Positions 10,943-23,604 of a stretch of 64,000 nucleotides of DNA are shown one piece after another. The position numbers and the translations under genes were made by a program. The notes below the pieces were generated by a model. That model ran no database searches. It saw only the letters and a list, made by a program, of their open reading frames with translations, and was not told the origin of the DNA. The stretch is from Nemertoderma westbladi. Taxonomy: Eukaryota > Xenacoelomorpha > Nemertodermatida > Nemertodermatidae. The DNA lies in the NCBI GenBank assembly GCA_032718475.1, contig JAUCBJ010007200.1, forward strand, positions 1 through 64,000, given 5' to 3'. Each line of letters begins with the position of its first letter. Within the stretch, counting starts at the first letter, position 1.

Positions 10943-13702
10943 CTAATGTTTTCCTGTTTCTCGCGGAAACATGTCCGTTATAGTTCGGAGGCCGTAACTT
11001 CTATCCATAGTGTCACCTCCATCTGACATTCTAGCAAACAGACTGGGATGGTCGGTGGAGGACCCCCTGTCTGCATCAACCCTCCTGCTACGGTCCGTGG
11101 AGGTGCGTCCGTCTCCATCCGTATCGACCCCACTACGAGATCTTCTCCTAACTTTCACCGGAAGTTGTAGCGCAGACCCCGCACTTCGCGAATCCTCAGT
11201 GGCGCGCGTTTCTCCCGTGGGAGGTCGCGCGTAACTAGGCCTTTCAATAACAACATCCCGTGACGCAGATTCCACTAGCTTCGATAACATTTCTTTCATT
11301 TCCTTTATATCTTTCCGTTGCTCATTAAATTTTTCGACGCTATTGGTTATTTTAGAATTTACCTCCTTAATCTCTCTGACAACGTCTTCAACATTGCTTT
11401 CTTTAACGCTTCCTCCAGATGTTGGCATGGTCGAGGACAACATCTCTTGTAAAGAGTCTAGCTGCTCTTTAATCTCAACTGTAACTTTCTTAAGTGCCTC
11501 ATCTCCTTCATCAGTCATATCAGCGTGGTAACTTTGTTCTGTAGGACTGTGTTGCTCGATGTAAGATTCTACTTTATGCTTGCTCTTGTTACTGAGTCCC
11601 TCTTCAATGGCAAGGATGACGCGCGCTTGTTGCATCGCCGCGTTTGCCAGGGATTTATCATAAACACGCTGGAAAGTGTCTGAGAGCACAGCGATAAATA
11701 GGTTGAGAGATATAATTGCTGAAAATAGGATAAATGTCCCGCATAAGAGGTTACACATAACCGGGTTGTATGAGTAAAGATCGTCATATCCGTAGTCGTC
11801 AACGACAGTGATTCTCAACATAGAGAAAAGAACTTGATTGATGTTTCGATAGCCGTCGACACTGCCTCCAAACACTGCGTAAAAAGCGAACGAGTAAGGT
11901 ATATAAAATGTGAGGTAAATAAAGCTGAACTTTACAATATCAGTTGTTATGACGCCCAGCATTATGATGAATGGCCCAATGAAGCGAAAGGCTCTGAAAT
12001 CCTTGAGAAATCGAAACCAAACTAATATTATTGTAATGCTCATAATGGATATGGTTGTATGACGTGCACTGCTGGAATTCTCTGCGTAATAAATGCCAAT
12101 CGAACAAATGTTAACTATTAGTGCCATGTATGTTATCCAGTCTATGAAGTTCCACCCATCTCTGAAATACGGCGTTCTATGGTATTTTAGATTCCTCATT
12201 TGATTTTGGATGCAGTCTTCTTCTCGGACCCACCGAGGGTGAACCAGTTTTGCGTCTTGCTCTAAATCTTCTCTGCGTAAACGTAAATAATCGGTGTAAA
12301 CCTTTCTAGATAATACTAATTCGTATATTTCTTTGTAAACTTGATAAACCATTATTACAACTCCAATACCCAGAAGGGTAAGTCTTGAGATGTCAAACGG
12401 GTATTTATAACCAATCCTACGTGAAGAATACATGACCAGTATGGCTGTCCACACTGAAGTGAAGATGAAATCGATAAATATAGTCCACCAAATTTTATGC
12501 CACCCAAATATATTCCATTTAATTCGGAATAATTCCTCAAAGACTGGGTGCATTATTAAGTCAAATGATCTAATTTGAACCACCGCTTGAATAGCAGTTC
12601 TGTAAGTTGACTTTTGAATCGATTTATCGTGCTTGTGTTTATTCATGTGTTCAAGTTGGTATAGATGATAATACTGCCTGTGATTGGCTTTATCCGTCAC
12701 AACGAATTGATCCAGGGCTACCTTGGCAACTGGCGCCATATTCAATATCATGAGCACAATGGTGGTCATCCCAGACTTGTCCTGGTTGCTAGCCTTGGCG
12801 CCTAGTAACAGAAGGCGAGCTGCTGTTTCCCGGCAACCCCATTCGGCTGCGACATGTAGGGGGGTTCGTTGTTTGAAATCCTGTGCGCCGATGTTGCATC
12901 CTGCGTCATACAAAGCTTGCAAGGCCTCAGTGGCGTCATTCTTAGCGGCGTAATGGCACGCCGTTTGGTTCTCTTTCACGACACCTATACCACCCGTTCG
13001 CGCTTCTATATTTGCTCCCTTATCCAACAAAAACTTTACCATATCACTGTAATTTGTTGCCGCGGCTACATGCAACGGCGTCCTGCCATATTTGTCAGCA
13101 ACATTTACCACGGCACCTTTCCTAATCATAAAATCCGCCACATCCACATGCCAAGCTCTCGCTGCCTCGTGCAGTACGGTTTGCCCGTAGCGATCACGAC
13201 AGGATATATCTGCACCCCCATCGATCATACTTTCTAAGAAATATAAATCAATGACGTCGTCTTCCATACGCGACCTCGCCAGTTTCGATACGTACTGGAG
13301 TAGAGCGCGATTGTGAAGTCGGTCTGTGTATCGTTTCGATGATGACTCAGCGCCCCCTTTCGGTTGTAAGTCGCTTTCCTCATCGGAACCCAGCTCCGCT
13401 ATGCCCATTTCCGCTAGGAGGCGTATATTATCCGATCGCCCGTACGTGCTTATATCATCGACCTCTTTGCGTTTCATTTTTCGCTTTGTGTTTGCATATT
13501 CGTTCCACTTGTCAGCGGCTGTTTGAATGTTGTATATGAGATGCAATTTATCTAACATTTCTCCACTTTTCAGTATTGGATATGAAGAACTTTCTGAAAT
13601 CGCATTGTCCATTCCTACATCGTTACTCTCAGACTCCACCAATGGATGGATCTGTACACCTTGAGTAGACCTCCTTTTATAATAGGAACTCTGTCTCTTC
13701 AT
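10943..13702 (-). CDS. Ankyrin-repeat TRP-family cation channel, copy 1
   Basis: A single 919-residue open frame. Residues 1-125 are polar. Four ankyrin repeats span about 170-306 (YGQTVLHEAAR, YGRTPLHVAAA, QTACHYAAKN, RTPLHVAAEWG). A pre-membrane helix with HPVFEELFRIKW follows at 385-396. Six membrane segments lie at about 405-425, 440-460, 518-540, 548-566, 577-610 and 650-672. A pore loop with RITVVDDYGYDDLY lies between S5 and S6, and S6 continues into LFIAVLSDTFQRVYDKS. A coiled coil (about 735-812) and a basic, serine-rich tail follow. The layout is that of a plasma-membrane TRP cation channel of the TRPA/TRPV side of the family. The pore, with acidic VDDYGYDD, does not match a TRPA1 or TRPV selectivity filter I recognise, so the subfamily is left open. 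Intronless over 2.76 kb; tandem paralogue of the gene at 15741-18623. Stop is TAG. Confidence 0.9.
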   Translation of the reverse strand: MKRQSSYYKRRSTQGVQIHPLVESESNDVGMDNAISESSSYPILKSGEMLDKLHLIYNIQTAADKWNEYANTKRKMKRKEVDDISTYGRSDNIRLLAEMGIAELGSDEESDLQPKGGAESSSKRYTDRLHNRALLQYVSKLARSRMEDDVIDLYFLESMIDGGADISCRDRYGQTVLHEAARAWHVDVADFMIRKGAVVNVADKYGRTPLHVAAATNYSDMVKFLLDKGANIEARTGGIGVVKENQTACHYAAKNDATEALQALYDAGCNIGAQDFKQRTPLHVAAEWGCRETAARLLLLGAKASNQDKSGMTTIVLMILNMAPVAKVALDQFVVTDKANHRQYYHLYQLEHMNKHKHDKSIQKSTYRTAIQAVVQIRSFDLIMHPVFEELFRIKWNIFGWHKIWWTIFIDFIFTSVWTAILVMYSSRRIGYKYPFDISRLTLLGIGVVIMVYQVYKEIYELVLSRKVYTDYLRLRREDLEQDAKLVHPRWVREEDCIQNQMRNLKYHRTPYFRDGWNFIDWITYMALIVNICSIGIYYAENSSSARHTTISIMSITIILVWFRFLKDFRAFRFIGPFIIMLGVITTDIVKFSFIYLTFYIPYSFAFYAVFGGSVDGYRNINQVLFSMLRITVVDDYGYDDLYSYNPVMCNLLCGTFILFSAIISLNLFIAVLSDTFQRVYDKSLANAAMQQARVILAIEEGLSNKSKHKVESYIEQHSPTEQSYHADMTDEGDEALKKVTVEIKEQLDSLQEMLSSTMPTSGGSVKESNVEDVVREIKEVNSKITNSVEKFNEQRKDIKEMKEMLSKLVESASRDVVIERPSYARPPTGETRATEDSRSAGSALQLPVKVRRRSRSGVDTDGDGRTSTDRSRRVDADRGSSTDHPSLFARMSDGGDTMDRSYGLRTITDMFPRETGKH

Positions 13703-15740
13703 TCTTCCAGAGTTATGATTTTATAGGCAACAAAAATGATTCAGTTTTTAACATTACGGATCTTGTGGTCTCCCATACCTGAAGTGCAGCTCCCAATGAA
13801 TAGCAACTACCTGTTAGTGAAAGATCCAATTATTCATTTTCAATAAATAAAAGCATTTGGAATATTATCACGTTAAAACCCAACAAATATAATCCTAAAT
13901 TATATTTTAATGCTACAGTATTTTAAGTAGTGTGTGTATGCCATCAATATCGACCGGCCTTAGAAAATATGCCTAGTGTACATTCGCCGTTGCTAGGGTA
14001 CATTAAGTAGCATCCTATTACAGTACAGTAGGTACACAATTACTATACCTTGTTAGCGCTATTAATACTCTAAGGCAGGCCTATTATTATGATTTATTGG
14101 AATTTACTTGGCTTTAGTAACTATCTTAGCTCACTCACTTATTTGTAACCCGTCAGTACGATTTCCATGGCATCTCCAAATACTAATTATTTCTTGGCGA
14201 TGAACAGTTGAATTTAATTACGAACGCGGCGCAGTACAATCCATGCAAAAAGGGAATTAATAGTAATAATTAATGAAAGACTGTCTGTGACGATGTTTGA
14301 AGTGAATATCAACTCCCTTGAAACCTCTCTTTTTTCTCCCCGATTATCATAATTTATACATTTTGTTGGACTATACAGTAGTCTCAAAGTTTGTGGCTCT
14401 GCTTCCCCGTGGTGAGATATTTACTGTAGTTACGCCTCTAGCTCCTCATTTTCCCACGATTTGAAACCAATCGATACTGTCGCACGTGTGCATTTAGACT
14501 CATGATCAAAAAAATTATAATAACTGTGGCGAACATGGGAATCAGCTAACGGCAACAGCCAACAGCTGATCATTAATGATATGAAGGAATTATTGTGGGG
14601 TGGGTGACGGCGAATTAACCATATAATATATAATTATTGATATGCGTCTCCAGTTTATTTTTGTTCGTACAGTAGTTTTCACATATCTACTGTACATTGT
14701 AAATTTCACATGGGCGGGTAAGGATATTTATTCTTGATTGGCCAATTAAATATTCCATCATCGTGAGAAAAAAGAACCATATTCATATACCAGTGTGTAC
14801 ATGTTCATGTTCAAAGAATAGTATTTTTCAATGTGCTTAACTTTTTGGCTTGCCAACTTGTCTCTGGATTCAGTACACGTTGTTATCTGTTAATAAAGAC
14901 TCTAGCCAAATAATTCTTTACACAATGTGTTGTAGGCGTTATAGGCTTTGGGTCTACGTTTACTATCTAAGGATATTAAATTCATCCGAAGCAAATAATT
15001 GATTTTTGTTTTCGAACATGGGTCTTCTTTAATTCGTTATGTTTAAATATTGTCGATTAAATATAAATGGAAGTAAAACAATAATAATAATGGAGAAAAT
15101 AAATTAATCTATAAAATTGGTTTTCAATAATTACTGTATGCTGTCAGATATTATTATTAAGGCACTATGTGAATACTGTATGAGATGAAACTCTACACCA
15201 AATATGGGCGCTAAATTCATGGGTTTATAATAATTCATGTTGCAAATTTGTTAAAGTCTACATTTTCAGTGGTGATAAAGTTATTATTATATACACGATA
15301 AATAGAGTTGTTATTTGATATATTTATCAATTCAACTAATGTATGTAGTTATGCAGTTAATTTTAGCATCCATATCAATTTATTTGATAGTAATTTGTTT
15401 TTGTACTGTAATTAGATGCGCAAGTACTGTAATATGAAAATCAGAACGATATGACTCCACTCCGAGGTTGTCTTAACTATATTACTAGAGTTCTACTGAA
15501 ATATCATATATACAGTAATAGAATACACTATAACTTAATTAAATAAATAGAAACGTAAAAAATTCGTAAATATGCAGCGATGTCCTATAATAATTTGCTG
15601 TATGTACTTTCAGTTTCGAGTTAGTGATATTCTAAAAGGTGCAATATGGTGGTCGAGACAGAGTCTGTGAAATACACGAAACGGCCAAATCAAATTAATT
15701 ATTGGGCTAAAGCAGTAAGTTAACATAAGCGATAATACTA
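13703..15740. other. Intergenic region between the two TRP genes
   Basis: AT-rich, with no supported exon. It should hold the promoter and 5' UTR of TRP gene 1 and the 3' UTR of TRP gene 2, both transcribed leftwards. No core promoter motif could be assigned with confidence. Confidence 0.4.
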
Positions 15741-18623
15741 TTAATCTTGCTTGTCTGATGGGAATACATCAGTAATTGTTCGAAGTCCTCGGTTTCTATC
15801 CGTTGTACCACTTCCCTCGGACATCCGAGCAACCAAGCCATCGCCGGAGGCCCTGCCATCCTCACCCGCCGCCCCACTTCCCACCCTATCCTCAGTGGGA
15901 GCGCTCCGGTCCCGCCGCTCCTTAGTTTTACTCCGTCGCCTCGCCCTCACCGGCAGGGCGGCGCCCGGCGCGGGAAAATCCTCAGCCGTGTAGGAATCGT
16001 AACGGGGTGATCGTCTAGGTGGCGCCGCATCTCCGTACCGCGGGGCTCCGCTAGGAGGCGCTGTTTGTCCTGGGTAACCCGGGAACATCGGTGGATAAAA
16101 TGACGGAAACATACCAGGCATCATCATTCCTCCACTGCCAGGACCTTTAGTCAATTTCTCCAGAAGCTCCTTTATCTCCTCATGCTGTTCTTTAAGAGAC
16201 GCCATTTCACTCTGAAAATTATTATCCATCGTCCTTATTTGTATTCGGACATCTCGTAGATCTTCTTGAATCTCATCGAAATGTTTGTCCTTTGATCCAG
16301 AGCCTGCACCTCCTCCGCTGATTATATCTTCTAGAGAGTCCAGTTGCTCTTTAATTTCAACCGTAATCTTCTTAAGACCAGCATCATCTTCTTCTAGCAT
16401 ATCGTCATCATAGTAAAGAACCTCTGGACTGCAGTGTTTCTGGATATACAATCGAACTTCGTTCTTTTTATCCCTTCCCAATCCTTCTTCCAGTGCCTGG
16501 ATTACTGTCGCCTGTTGCATGGCCGCGTTCGCTACTGACTTATCGTAAACTCGTTGGAATGTGTCGGAAAGCAAGGCGATAAACAGATTCAGAGAAATAA
16601 TTGCTGATAAACCCAGGAACGTACCGCAGAGGATGTCACTCATGATTGGATCATGTGCGTATAAACCAGAGTAACCATAGTCGTCAACAAGAGTGATCCT
16701 AAACATTGAGAACATGACCTGGTTCACCGTCATGTAGCCTTCCACTTTGCCCCCAAATAAGGCAAAGAATGCACAGGTGTAAGGAATGTAAAATATCAGA
16801 TAAAGGAAACACCACTTGACAACATCAATGACAATAACGCCGACGATCACAATGAAGGGACCAATAAAACGGAACGCTCTGAAGTCTTTGAGGAGACGAA
16901 CCCAGACAAATATGACACTGATGCTCATGATTGACGTTGTTGTATGTTGTGCTTCTTTAGTTTCTAAAATGTATTCACAAACAATGCCAATAATCGTGGC
17001 TATAAGTAATGTATATGTTACCCAATCGAATACATTCCATGGATCACGCAAATATGACGACTGTTGAGAATGCAAGCCATCAATTTCTTGGGCAATGTAT
17101 TTTTTCTCTTCAGGCCAACGTGGATGCACTAAAGACAGATCTTTCTGTAGTTCCTCGCGTCGCCAAGATACATACCTCTCAAACTGGTCTTTTGATGATT
17201 TCAACTCGTAAATCTCTTTAATTATTTGAATCGACATCATGATAACTCCGAAAAACAATAATATAAGTCTGCCAATATCGAGTGGAATGGTGAATTTAAC
17301 CTCACTGGACGCGTAGGTTATAAGGATAGCCGACCAAATGATGGCAAACAATAGATCCATTAATATCGTTAGGAACATCCCCTTCCGACCAAATAAACGC
17401 CATTTAACACGAATTAATTCCTCAAGTACAGGATGCATAATGAGATCCAAAGATCGTATCTGCACCACAGCCTGTATGGCCGATTTGGAGCCTGTTATTT
17501 GTTTGACCTCTTTAGTTGTAGGCTTTTTGTGTTCTACGCGATTAAGATAATAATATTGCTGACGATTCGCTCGATCTTTAATATGAAACTGATCAAGACC
17601 CTCCTTAGCAACATGAGCCATTTTTTGTATCATAAGAGTGATGGTAGTCATGCCAGCGGTGTCTTGGTTCCCAGCATCTGCGCCATATGAGAGTAAAAGA
17701 GCTGCAGACTCACTGCGATCTAGTTCTGCTGCTACATGTAATGGAGTCCGGCTTTTGTAATCTTTCACTGTCAAGCAACAACCCAACTTGTAAAGGGTGA
17801 CTAAGGCATCTGTGGCATCATTCTTAGCTGCATAATGACACGGCGTTTGTTCCTCTTTCACCTCACCTATACCACCAGTTCTCGCTTCTATATCTGCCCC
17901 CTTATCCACCAGAAATTTAACCATATCAGGGTAGTTGCAGGCAGCGGCTACATGCAACGGCGTCCTGCCATATTTGTCAGCAACATTTACCCCGGCACCT
18001 TTCCTAATCATAAAATCCGCCACATCCACATGCCAAGCTCTCGCTGCCTCGTGCAGTACGGTTTGCCCGTAGCGATCACGACAGGATATATCTGCACCCC
18101 CATCGATCATACTTTCTAAGAAATATAAATCCATAATGTCATTCTCTGAACGAGATCTGGCTAATTTCGATACGTACTGGAGTAGAGCTCGGTTATGGAG
18201 TCTGTCGGTAACCTGTTTTCCCTTTTCTCCAGATAGATTAGTTGGAAGGTCCTCAGATGGTTCATCCTCATCCTCTGACCCAAGTTCGGCTATCCCCATG
18301 TCCGCTAGAAGGCGGATGCTATCCTCCTGGCCGCGGATTCCCAGGTCGCCTGGTTTCCGCTTCATTATTCGCTTCGAGTTGCCGAAATTGCGCCACGTAT
18401 CCGCGGCGGTTTGAATGGAAGATATGAGATTGATTTTATCCGCGATACTTCCAGCATCTACCACAGAGTCTTGTGCGAATAATTGTCGCTTTGGTGCTTT
18501 ATCGATATGATTTACTGGTTTCAGATCGTCCATTGTAAACATAACATTGTCATATGCCGTATCTTCCCCTATGGGATGGACCTGACGACTTTGTCCTTTC
18601 ATATTTCTCGCAGATACTTTCAT
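15741..18623 (-). CDS. Ankyrin-repeat TRP-family cation channel, copy 2
   Basis: A single 960-residue frame, collinear with the 919-residue paralogue. Ankyrin repeats lie at about 184-320, the HPVLEELIRVKWRLFG helix at 397-412, and six membrane segments between about 415 and 685. The pore loop is RITLVDDYGYSGLY at 642-655, followed by LFIALLSDTFQRVYDKS after S6. A coiled coil spans about 748-827. The C-terminus differs: a Met/Pro/Gly-rich segment (about 828-860, MMMPGMFPSFYPPMFPGYPG) precedes a basic tail ending in RGLRTITDVFPSDKQD, which matches the paralogue's RSYGLRTITDMFPRETGKH. The DNA just before the ATG on the coding strand (a pyrimidine-biased TGTCTATTGTTAG) looks like a 3' splice site, so a 5' UTR intron is possible. 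Most likely a cation channel that can co-assemble with copy 1; ligand and stimulus are unknown. Confidence 0.9.
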   Translation of the reverse strand: MKVSARNMKGQSRQVHPIGEDTAYDNVMFTMDDLKPVNHIDKAPKRQLFAQDSVVDAGSIADKINLISSIQTAADTWRNFGNSKRIMKRKPGDLGIRGQEDSIRLLADMGIAELGSEDEDEPSEDLPTNLSGEKGKQVTDRLHNRALLQYVSKLARSRSENDIMDLYFLESMIDGGADISCRDRYGQTVLHEAARAWHVDVADFMIRKGAGVNVADKYGRTPLHVAAACNYPDMVKFLVDKGADIEARTGGIGEVKEEQTPCHYAAKNDATDALVTLYKLGCCLTVKDYKSRTPLHVAAELDRSESAALLLSYGADAGNQDTAGMTTITLMIQKMAHVAKEGLDQFHIKDRANRQQYYYLNRVEHKKPTTKEVKQITGSKSAIQAVVQIRSLDLIMHPVLEELIRVKWRLFGRKGMFLTILMDLLFAIIWSAILITYASSEVKFTIPLDIGRLILLFFGVIMMSIQIIKEIYELKSSKDQFERYVSWRREELQKDLSLVHPRWPEEKKYIAQEIDGLHSQQSSYLRDPWNVFDWVTYTLLIATIIGIVCEYILETKEAQHTTTSIMSISVIFVWVRLLKDFRAFRFIGPFIVIVGVIVIDVVKWCFLYLIFYIPYTCAFFALFGGKVEGYMTVNQVMFSMFRITLVDDYGYSGLYAHDPIMSDILCGTFLGLSAIISLNLFIALLSDTFQRVYDKSVANAAMQQATVIQALEEGLGRDKKNEVRLYIQKHCSPEVLYYDDDMLEEDDAGLKKITVEIKEQLDSLEDIISGGGAGSGSKDKHFDEIQEDLRDVRIQIRTMDNNFQSEMASLKEQHEEIKELLEKLTKGPGSGGMMMPGMFPSFYPPMFPGYPGQTAPPSGAPRYGDAAPPRRSPRYDSYTAEDFPAPGAALPVRARRRSKTKERRDRSAPTEDRVGSGAAGEDGRASGDGLVARMSEGSGTTDRNRGLRTITDVFPSDKQD

Positions 18624-20832
18624 CTAACAATAGACATCAGTTTAATTATTAGATGACATTATAAAATATTTTACATAAAATTATTCAATATACAGTACCG
18701 GTAATATATATACATATTGGTTCGTATACTGCATATTAAAGGGACAAAATAAATTAAATTGAAATGAAAGAATAATTATATTTTATAATCTACCTGCATA
18801 GGAAAAAGTAGAACTTTTTAGTGACAGAAGATGTAATACTATTTGTATAAGATTGTGTGTAAACTTTATGGAACGCTGATCCAAGTTGTTTGAGTGTGTT
18901 TGTTACACGAACGAGAGTGGATGAAGTGAAAATACAGTACGTAGAGAAATATATTAAACTTTGGTTGTTACCAAACATGTTCTAGAACATTTACAAAACA
19001 AAATATATAAATAAAACTAGCTACAGTGTAACAATTTTAGAGGGTGGGGGTGAGGTGTTCTGTGTTCTCAAAACTAACCAAATATTGATAGGTATCCAGG
19101 CAGACATTATAGTGTATTATTCTAGAACAGCAGAAAATGAGATTTAATTTTACATTAGCTAATGTGAAGTACGGTCAGTTATTTCAGCATACTTCTTTAT
19201 TTTCCATATTATTATGATAACTAAAAAATAATTATTTTCTCTACTTCAATGAACTTTTCGCAGTTCTTTAAAAATTGTTGGAGCTTCAGAGTTTCGGAGC
19301 TTCTGTTGTTTTTGCACCTCGAATCGGAATTTAAACTTGACTCTTATGTTCTTAAATCTATCTAATTTTGGGGTCCAGAACGGTCTATGGGCTTTATAGC
19401 TAGTTTTTTCGATAGCTTGTGTTAAAGATAGTCTAGCTACAGTAGCTAAAGTTTTAGATGGTAGCTAAATCATTAGATGGCAGCTAGTGTGAGGTTTCGC
19501 GGTTTAGAAATTATTTTTTCGTTTTCGTAGTATTTTGAAAAAATAGCACATTTTTTAGAAGAAACCAAGGGATCGCTCTGAAACGTGTTTAAAATTAATT
19601 ACTATACAAGTTTCTTGTGTGCTGCGTATATATCAGTGTTGACGTGTCACTGTTGACGGAATCTAGCCTGTATACACAAAAACCAGCGTGTTATAATAAG
19701 TTTATAATTCTTGAATACCTGCCTGCTGAGATGTGGCGAAAATATAGTAATCGTCTATACGCGACAGCATGTATTCCACTCCCAAATTTTTGTACAAGCA
19801 TTTAATAAGGTTGCATGAAATATGATACAATAGACTACTGTATAAGCGTTTGAAAAAAGTGTCTCTTGCGATATTTCACCCTCAGTCTTATATTGTACTT
19901 ATAGTTATTTGTAGTTTCTGATGGAAAGCCATGATAAACGTGACGACACGTAAACCATCAACCGTGACACGTAAACACTGCAACACTGGTCTATACACAG
20001 CCTTATGTTTATATAAAGAATAAAGATGACGCTCAATCTGTTTCAATCTGCAATCTGTTAACTACATTTACATTACTTCACTAATTAAGTAAAAGCTGTA
20101 ATTTGATGTTATTCGTTTTACTGTTATTCCAAAATTTTAACATTTTCTTTAATGCAATTAGTATTAACGGCGAATTGTAAGTAGCAATTTTATTTATTTA
20201 TTTATTTATAAATTTGTTAAATAAAACTTATGAACATAACAACAATATAAAGCTAGCAATTAAAAAATAGCAGGGCCTAGTGTAATATAATCATAATCCA
20301 AAGGTCCTAGACATATATAAAATCAAACTATACCAATACACCAATTGAACTATCAAAGGTTGAGATGTGTTGGCGCAACAAAAATTGCTAACTATAATAT
20401 TCTAACCAGATGATAGTACTAAATTTAAATTTTAGCTTTCACCTTGTATAATATTGATGTAAAAAGAAGTAGTTTGAAATTACCTCGGTTTCGTAACCCA
20501 GGTAACTGTTTGCAAACGGTACCAGGGTAACGGCGCAGTGCATTGTGGTACGGAATATTCGGCTGGAATATCTGGCTGGAATCGTCCAATCACAACGCTA
20601 GTAGTTGGATGCAACTCCAACATTTGCTTACCGGTTGCTGAGTAGCTATATATTCGCCTCCACATTGTTAATGTACATTGCTTAGCTACAAACTTTATCG
20701 GTTACAAAAGAACAGGAATTTTATATAGCTACTTTCTGACCTCTGAAGATTGTATAATATCGCAAATCCGTTTCGTTTACTAATTCAGTTGTCTGTTTGT
20801 GAAAGCAAAATAATTGAAAACATCACAGAAAA
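18624..20832. other. Non-coding region between TRP gene 2 and LC8
   Basis: Mostly AT-rich with no supported exon. From about 20470 base composition becomes more balanced; this stretch probably contains the LC8 promoter and 5' UTR, since the first coding exon begins at 20833. No TATA box could be chosen among several AT-rich stretches. Confidence 0.4.
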
Positions 20833-21492
<660 letters not shown>

Positions 21493-21924
21493 TGGAAATC
21501 TGCGAAAACTGAAGTTAATACTAATAATAGACACTTAATAAATATATGTAATATTAAAATAGTAGTTAGGTAATTAAACAAACATGTATATGAATTTGTT
21601 TCGGCAATATTTTCTAGTAATGTAATAATCTTTATTTTATTTCACTTTGTGACCTTTCGATTTGCGACACAGGTTGTTCAACTGACAGCAATAGTTGGAA
21701 TACTTTCCGTAAATATAAACACTGATCTCATTGCTCTCCATATTATTACAGTGGTTGCATCACTTTATATTCATCGTAATAAATACGTTTTACAACTTCC
21801 AGTATTTTCTAAATTAATTTGTTTTCTAATAAATTTGTTCCTCTAATAATAATTTATGCGATTCTACTTTTACGGAGAGACAAACTCGATTCAGCACTAA
21901 TGAGGTCTTGGGAATTCCAAATAG

Positions 21925-22150
21925 GAAAAATCCATCCCCCAACAGGGGAAAATCAACGCAAATTACCGCTGATAATCATAAAACTGAAATTGTTCAATTG
22001 ACTCGTTTATTGTTTTGGTTAGAATAACCTGCCACTGTGACCTGCTCCTTCCCTTAACTTAGTAATTTATTTAACATTGAGACGAGATATTAATCCCCCC
22101 CCCCCCCCCCCCCCCAGCCCCACTCCCTGTCTCGGAAATTATGTGGGCCG
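21925..22150 (+). repeat. Second copy of the outer repeat at 240-2665, without hAT insertion
   Basis: The order of motifs AATCCATCCC, CAACGCAAATTACCGCTGAT, CTCGTTTATTGTTTTGGTTAGAATAAC, CTGCTCCTTCCCTTAA, AATTTATTTAACATTGAG and a 21-C run followed by CCCTGTCTC matches bases 295-449 joined to 2594-2665. The site where the hAT element inserted in the first copy is intact here. Confidence 0.7.
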
Positions 22151-23600
22151 ATTTAACGTAAGAGCAGATCATGATCTACTGTGAGAGAGGTGTGGTAGTG
22201 GAGTGCCTAGTGGGTCTAATAATCTGCAAAGAGACGGATTTATCGTAGTCAATGTTATGTATCAATTTATGCTGTAGGAGGATAAATACAGTGCGTTAAT
22301 TGGAAATACTGCGGTATAGAATAGCAGTAATTCTTTCTATCAGCGCGCTGCAATTAGTGATACTGCAATAGATAACAAGGCGTGATGTTCCTACCAAGTG
22401 AGCCGCCACGAGTCAGATCAGATTCATATTTCGGCTGGAGCATTAGCGCTGGAGTTTTACTGCCCCGTCAATGTCGATTAATTTCTACCAACTAGGGACA
22501 TAATCAGGATAAATAATATTGTTACTAATTTGAATTCGATAATGGATGTCCTGAAGACAGCATGTCGCAGACTCAATGAAATAGTTACCAGACATACCGA
22601 TACCGGTACTAAAACGAAACCGTGGCTGCAAAGAGTTAAATAAATAATATCTTAGGGTTTCGCTGACAGAGAAACTGTTTGTAAGAACGCGACGTCGCCC
22701 TCACGCAACATGTCGATACTCGTCGGCTGGTTTGTCCCGATAATAATAAACGCGGTTCGTCATAGACGAACATATTATAGAACCGGTAATCACTATTAAT
22801 TATTTACATTGAATAAAAACCTGCTTTATACCTCTCTGGCCCCGATGTGCATAATTTGCGCGCTAGTGAGGTTAATATTTCGACCACATATCATAAGGTA
22901 AATATAGCTATTTGTATTTCACGCAATACGATATTTTTTTCTTAAATTAACTTTTTAACCTGATCATAGATAGATTTATTTTAAAATACATTATGTAAAA
23001 ACAATAACAAATACACCAAACAATGTACCGGTATAAAGGTATTGTCCAACATAACATATAGGATTACCCCTAAAGCTTTGCAGCTTATTTCCAAGGCGGT
23101 CCTTTATGTTACTTGGTTACAAATACAATATTACTCTACGCTAACCTAAAACCAATATAAACTGTAATTACACTTATGTACATGTACAACTTTACCGAGA
23201 GCGTGACAATGTCCGACTCAACGATAAAGATGTAATGTACAGAACAATTTATTATAAAACGTAATTACAGTATAAATAGTAAATAATTAATAAACTAATA
23301 ACTTACTGTAGGACTATTTTATTTTATTTTTTTTTTAATATATAAACTATATATTTGATGGCTAATACACCAACCACAAAACAAGCACGATGGGTAAAAC
23401 ATTATTAACAAATAATATAAACACTAAATGTACTACATAATTTGAATATTTGTTTCGAATTAATTAAATTGTATAGAATAAGGCAAAGAAATTTAAAATT
23501 AAAATAATGGAGGGGGGGGGGGGGGGGGGGGGAGAGAGGATAGGATTAAGGTGCCATGTTGGTCTCCCGGTAGCAACGGTTCTCGGGGAGATTGAATGAC
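22151..23600. other. Non-coding, no recognised gene
   Basis: AT-rich with several TACCGGTA-like palindromes and a run of about 20 G at 23513-23532. No exon, RNA gene or transposon terminus was identified. Confidence 0.4.
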
Positions 23601-23604
23601 TCCT

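Noticed and set aside
12869-18414. Plus-strand frames opposite the ankyrin regions of the TRP genes, similar to each other
   Set aside because: They are antisense shadows; their mutual similarity is explained by the shared 188-bp tract.
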